From Juglans regia (Eukaryota; Streptophyta; Magnoliopsida; Fagales; Juglandaceae): DNA of 64,000 nucleotides. Of this stretch, positions 59,964-64,000 are shown one piece after another (the stretch's first letter is position 1; each line of letters opens with the position of its first letter). A program made the translations under genes and the position numbers. The stretch is from the NCBI RefSeq assembly GCF_001411555.2, contig NC_049903.1, positions 33,786,145-33,850,144 on the forward strand, written 5' to 3'. The notes under the pieces are model-generated. The model had not been told where the DNA came from. It made no database searches and saw only the letters and a list, made by a program, of their open reading frames with translations.

Positions 59964-60781
59964 CTTAATTAAATTATTATTTATTTGTGATTGATTTTTC
60001 CCCAAATAAAAATGAATACTGCTTGCTACTCTTTGGGGTTTTCTTCTGTGATATGCTTGATGAGATGATATATAGCAAGTCATGATCATGCTAGCTTGGG
60101 ATACTGCCTTATGCTTCAAGTGATCATGCCTGAGCTAGAACCTTACAGATTACAATCATGTTTGGTTCATGATGTAATTTTTTTGTATTTCTTGTTTCGT
60201 TCTCCAATTGCAACATACGTTATATATATTGACCGTGGATGGCAGAACTTATATTATATATAGGCTTGCATGCAATATGTATAGAATGTATTGACCAACT
60301 GTTACTTTCCTTCCACATGTGACATGATCGATGGTGTTTTGTTGTCTGCGTTAAGTGCTGGTTTAAGATCATGAATTAATACACGAAGTACTTTTTAATA
60401 ACTTCCTGCTTCATGCATGCAGCACGAGTAGTACATACCCAATATGTGCATGGCGATCATATATTTATATATATATATATATCTATGTAGTGTGCAAAGG
60501 AAGAGTGTACCATATATATAAAGTCACATCTTTATGCAAGAATTATATATATTTATATATAAGACCACCAAACTGAAGACATTAGAGAATTATCGAGAGA
60601 CAACGAGTTGTTGACTCATCGTTTTTAAAGATCATATATATAGCTACTTATTCAAGCAGAAACCTGCATGGTCTCTATATATATATATATGATGATAATT
60701 TTTCATTCACAGTAGCTGAAATGATACCACAATTCATCAATTCTAGACGAGCAGACAACTTTTGTCTGCATTTAGATCGCT
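57468..60781. other. intergenic, no gene recognised
   Basis: AT-rich, with (TA)n microsatellites at about 57727-57758, 59200-59230, 59935-59960 and 60466-60482. Overlapping frames at 57834-58195 have no domain I recognise. A LINE-like tail in minus orientation (T-run, then CCCCAATTTTATTGATAGCC) lies at 58893-59025. No RNA gene recognised. Confidence 0.5.
58893..59025 (-). mobile_element. short LINE/SINE-like tail
   Basis: A T-run (poly(A) on the minus strand) is followed by AAGAAGACGACGGTACCCCA, ATTTTATTGATAGCCCTCAC and an A-rich right end. It resembles the inverted tail of a retroposon; no coding part is left. Confidence 0.4.
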
Positions 60782-61538
60782 TCACATCCTCGACATTACG
60801 TAGTCCATTGAATCTACAAGGAAATCTGCAACCAAAAGATAGAGATTGTATATTTTAGCTAGAGGACTTGTGGAAATGATATCAAATGCACAAAATAGTT
60901 TGGAAAATACAAGTGATCACTAATTAAGAAGGAAAGACTACCAACCTGCATCTTCCTTGGTGAAGCAGAGAGGAGGTGTGATTCTAAACACATTTCCGTA
61001 GAATCCCCCTTTTCCGATCAATACTCCCAATTCTGCAATGGCAAAATTAGATTCCCATTAAAAGCTAGAGGTAAGAATTAAGGTTATATCAGACGAAAGA
61101 AATACGGACCTTTCATCTGGTCCATTACATGCAGAGTTTCAGCTTTTGCAGGAGTTTTCTCTTGACGATCAGTGACAAGTTCAATTCCAAGCATAAGTCC
61201 TCTTCCCCTCACATCTCCGATAACTGCAGCAAGCAATATGGCAGAACAGAAAAGATTATCGACTGGATTCTTATAAATTCCTAGACGCAAAAGCTTAAGG
61301 ATGACGGTTTACTTTCATATTTATTCTTCATTGCCATTAGTCTGTCTTTCAAGTAAGACCCCACAAGAAGTGCATTCTCCTGAAGATTTTCTTTCTCGAT
61401 CACTCTCAAAACTGCGAGTCCTGCAGCAGTACATACTGGATTCCCACCAAAGGTGTTGAAGTAACTTCGGCGAGTCAAGACTACTGCAATCTTAGGAGTG
61501 GTTACCACCGCCCCGAGGGGAATGCCATTTCCAATGCT
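60782..61538 (-). CDS. alanine:glyoxylate aminotransferase 2-like, last four exons
   Basis: A PLP-dependent class III aminotransferase of the plant AGT2/PYD4 type (mitochondrial or peroxisomal), using alanine and glyoxylate or related substrates. Exons: 61538-61313, 61223-61110, 61032-60946, 60825-60782, all GT-AG, phases matching, 156 codons plus TGA. Motifs: [84 protein letters not shown]. The family is about 470-480 aa, so only the C-terminal third is here. The preceding exon, which would carry the PLP-binding Lys of the MAKG motif, is not found up to 62070, where a copia LTR begins. The acceptor at 61539-61540 (CTGCAG) is intact, so upstream exons may lie beyond the right edge; alternatively this is a truncated copy. 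Confidence 0.88.
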
Positions 61539-62070
61539 CTGCAGATACCAGAGAAGAAGATCTTTAGAGATAAACGATAAATTGTTTTTGAAGAATTGTG
61601 TACCAGCTTGAGGAGATATAAATGTCTTCATTGAAGTTGAAGTGGGCGATCGTCAATCTACGTAGTGAGATTTTCAGAACAATCTGTAGAAATACACCCC
61701 TTTTTGAAGAGGAACTCAACGAGCAACTCAGAGCAGTTCATAACTTTCGGGACTGCCGAATCAACCACTTGCATGGTGGCCCTTTCCTTAGTACTTTATT
61801 TACCAAGGAAAATGGGGACCGGAGTATTCATTTGCCTCCATTTTCCCCTCTTTTTATTTGCATTTCTGCAATAATTGAACGAGTTTCTTGTTGGGGGCAC
61901 CCCACCCAATCTTATTCCAATAGTAATATCTATATATGGTTTGGTTATAAAAAATAAAAAATCCTTTCATGTCTAGTAAGGATTATTATAACCCACCCCA
62001 TATGCTGTTTGACCAAATAATAGGTGAAGGATTTGATCACTGCAAGTCATTAATCCAATACTATTAAGAA
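61539..62070. other. spacer or intron between aminotransferase exons and copia element
   Basis: About 530 bp. A plus-strand frame (61622-61957) has no recognised domain. If the aminotransferase gene continues to the right, this is the left part of a long intron. Confidence 0.5.
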
Positions 62071-62348
62071 TGATACAATCACAACAATAAGAGAGGCAGT
62101 TGCTGCCTTGAGCTAATGCAGAGGACGGCAAAGTAGCAGAATGCAGAGAACGTGAAGAATTCTTCTTGGTGTATTTCTATATATTTTGTTGTTATGTACA
62201 GTTACTATTTATAGTATAAGTGATTGAAATAACAGAATAACAATAAATGAATGATTCTGTACAGCTCATCACATGCAAGGATTCCTCTGTTACGTCTAGT
62301 CTGGTGGCCTTTCAAGAGCACGAGAATTTGCTTCCTTTAGCTTTAACA
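62071..62348 (-). repeat. copia 3' LTR (278 bp)
   Basis: Minus strand: TGTTAAAGC start directly after the purine tract, TATA box CTATAAATAG at 62214-62205, then the TTGTGATTGTATCA end. The LTR shares its first ~50 bp with the end of the pol frame, as is usual in copia elements. The left limit is chosen at the TG/CA boundary and is not confirmed by the other LTR. Confidence 0.6.
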
Positions 62349-64000
62349 CCCCCCCGCAAGATGGAGAGTACACATTGATGACTCCCATCTTGAGCAGCAG
62401 TCGAGTAAAAATTGGTGAGTGCAAGGGCTTGGTTAGCAAGTCTGCTAACTGGGCAGAGGAAAAAACATGCACAGTTTTGACTTGTCCCGCTGCAATTTTG
62501 TCACGAACTAGATGGCAGTCTAGTTCAATGTGCTTTGTGCGCTCGTGGAATACTGGGTTTGCTGCAATATGCATGGCAGCGAGGTTGTCACAGTGCAGAG
62601 TAGCAGGTGCTTCAATGGTGATGCGTAAATCTGTAAGGAGGTAGCGAATCCAAGTAAGCTCACAAACGACAGCCGCCATACCTCTGTATTCGGATTCAGC
62701 GAACGATCGTGAAATGGTGTTCTGTTTTTTTGATTTCCATGAAACCAGAGAATGGCCGATGAAGACACAAAATCCTGTGGTGGATCGCCGAGTGTCGGGG
62801 CAATTTGCCCAATTGGCGTCTGAATAAGCGACTAGTTCCATGGCTGAATTTGCAGAAAAAAAAATACCTTGCCCTGGAGTTCCCTTGATGTACTTGAGAA
62901 TTTTAATAACGGCATTATAATGTGGCACTCTCGGGTTGTCCATAAACTGACTTAACAAATTTACGCTATAACTCAAGTCAGGTCGCGTGTGAGTCAAATA
63001 AAGTAATTTTCCAACCAATTTTCTATAAAGTGCTGGGTCATGAAATATGTCACCTTCATCCCTTCTAAGTTTGATGTTCGGTTCCATTGGTAATGGAGAT
63101 GGCTTGGCTGCTAAAAGGCCAGTTTCAGCAATAATATCTAATGCGTACTTGCGCTGGCATATTTGGATTCCAGCATGCGTTCGACCTATTTCCATGCCAA
63201 GGAAATACCTCAATGCACCGAGAGTTTTGATGCGGAATTTGGTCTCCAAGAACTGTTTAACAGCATTGCAAGCACTGTTGTCTGAGCTCATGAGGATAAT
63301 ATCATCGACATACACGAGTAGTGCGATGAATGAGGTTGGAGTGTGTTTGGTGAAAAGGCTATAATCAGCCTTGGATTGGATAAAACCGAACTCAGCTAGA
63401 GATGAAACCAGCTTGGTATTCCATTGGCGGGAGGCCTGTCGAAGTCCGTATAAGCTTTTTTGTAATCTGCAAACTTGATGAGTTTTGGCTGCAAAATGAC
63501 CGGGTGGTGGCTTCATGTAAATTTCCTCATCTAGCTCGCCATACAGGAAGGCATTATTGACATCGAGTTGTTGTAGTTCCCATCCTTTGATGGCAGCAAT
63601 GGCTAAGAGACAACGAATGGAAACAATTTTAGCAACTGGTGAAAAAGTGTCGTGAAAGTCGATACCTTCGCGTTGAGTAAATCCTTTAGCAACCAACCGA
63701 GCCTTAGCTCTTTCAACCGAACCATCAGCTTTGAATTTTAACTTGTAAATCCATTTGCATGCAATTGGTCTCTTGCCGGGAGGTAAATCCACGATGGTCC
63801 AAGTCCTATTAAGCTCGAGTGCAGCAAGTTCTTGATCCATGGCCTCGCGCCAGATTGGCTGTTGAATGGCTTGAGTATATGATGTTGGTTCAGTGTGAAT
63901 GGAAACTGACGTGGTGAATGCCCGAAATTGAGGAGATAAGGATGCATAAGATAAAACAGTGGAAATGGGAAAAGAGATATGTATACCTGAGGGAGAGGAG
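62296..64000 (-). CDS. copia pol: reverse transcriptase and RNase H, open to the right edge
   Basis: Reverse transcriptase of a copia polyprotein. The frame is open from position 64000 to the stop at 62296-62298, about 568 codons. The Met at 63840 is internal; upstream in frame QQPIWREAMDQELAALELN is the usual RVT_2 entry. Motifs: NRTWTIVDLPPGKRPIACKW, KARLVAKGFTQREGIDFHDT, SLYGLRQASRQWN, LLVYVDDIILMSSDN (catalytic DD), LRYFLGMEIGRTHAGIQICQ, then RNase H with AYSDANWANCPDTRRSTTGF and KHIELDCHLVRDKI. No stop or frameshift is visible, in contrast with every other retroelement here, which suggests a young insertion. Integrase and gag would lie to the right. Confidence 0.92.
   Translation of the reverse strand, partial: SSPSGIHISFPISTVLSYASLSPQFRAFTTSVSIHTEPTSYTQAIQQPIWREAMDQELAALELNRTWTIVDLPPGKRPIACKWIYKLKFKADGSVERAKARLVAKGFTQREGIDFHDTFSPVAKIVSIRCLLAIAAIKGWELQQLDVNNAFLYGELDEEIYMKPPPGHFAAKTHQVCRLQKSLYGLRQASRQWNTKLVSSLAEFGFIQSKADYSLFTKHTPTSFIALLVYVDDIILMSSDNSACNAVKQFLETKFRIKTLGALRYFLGMEIGRTHAGIQICQRKYALDIIAETGLLAAKPSPLPMEPNIKLRRDEGDIFHDPALYRKLVGKLLYLTHTRPDLSYSVNLLSQFMDNPRVPHYNAVIKILKYIKGTPGQGIFFSANSAMELVAYSDANWANCPDTRRSTTGFCVFIGHSLVSWKSKKQNTISRSFAESEYRGMAAVVCELTWIRYLLTDLRITIEAPATLHCDNLAAMHIAANPVFHERTKHIELDCHLVRDKIAAGQVKTVHVFSSAQLADLLTKPLHSPIFTRLLLKMGVINVYSPSCGGVLKLKEANSRALERPPD

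Larger units (their letters stand above)
62071..64000 (-). mobile_element. Ty1/copia retrotransposon, 3' part; continues past the right edge
   Basis: Minus strand: pol frame open from the right edge to 62296, a polypurine tract GCGGGGGGG at about 62349-62357, and a 3' LTR 62348-62071. The LTR starts TGTTAAAGC, overlapping the end of pol, and ends TTGTGATTGTATCA. RT and RNase H motifs resemble the Ale-like copia group. The 5' part and 5' LTR are outside the window, so neither target duplication nor full intactness can be judged. Confidence 0.9.

Noticed and set aside
61622..61957. Plus-strand frame beside the aminotransferase exons
   Set aside because: No domain, opposite strand to both neighbours, and the other frame is also open; probably intron or spacer.

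Overview
This is nuclear DNA from a dicot tree. Genes have many GT-AG introns, intergenic DNA is AT-rich, and transposable elements of every major plant class are present. The recurrent Tourist-like MITEs with TCATCTCATCTC termini and the many L1-type LINE tails are familiar to me from Fagales, most likely Juglandaceae (walnut/hickory). That placement is recalled knowledge, not a search result.

Positions 1-33179 (minus strand) hold one host gene, RAPTOR, the TOR-complex-1 substrate-recruiting subunit. I placed 22 coding exons, 3,717 bp or exactly 1,239 codons, in one uninterrupted frame with GT-AG junctions. The last ~100 residues of the WD40 region lie beyond position 1. The gene is over 33 kb long because LINEs have filled four introns: a plus-strand LINE with RNase H in intron 20 (about 2.2-8.05 kb); three or more nested LINE pieces in intron 12 (12.5-20.1 kb); a nearly full-length minus-strand LINE in intron 2 (24.5-29.7 kb); and plus-strand LINE pieces, one split by a MITE, in intron 1 (30.8-32.6 kb). 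Intron 6 holds another LINE tail.

Positions 33.7-53 kb are a repeat landscape: a non-autonomous hAT element with a perfect 8-bp target duplication, a run of Tourist-like MITEs, a decayed Ty3/gypsy element of the Tat type (36.4-42.85 kb, minus) with an opposite-strand coiled-coil ORF and an 88-bp tandem array, and two LTR-like units with 5-bp target duplications (46957-48517 and 49027-52296). The second LTR-like unit contains a second hAT element with its own perfect 8-bp duplication.

Positions 54.0-56.5 kb (minus) hold a decayed endogenous pararetrovirus (Caulimoviridae) fragment with movement-protein and coat-protein-like regions. A fold-back MITE and AT-rich DNA without a recognised gene follow (57-60.7 kb).

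Positions 60782-61538 (minus) are the last four exons of an alanine:glyoxylate aminotransferase 2-type gene in an intact frame. Next to them is the 3' part of a Ty1/copia element (62071 to the right edge, minus) whose pol frame is open to the edge. The missing aminotransferase exons either lie beyond the copia element or are lost. Only two host genes are supported; everything else recognisable is mobile or virus-derived.
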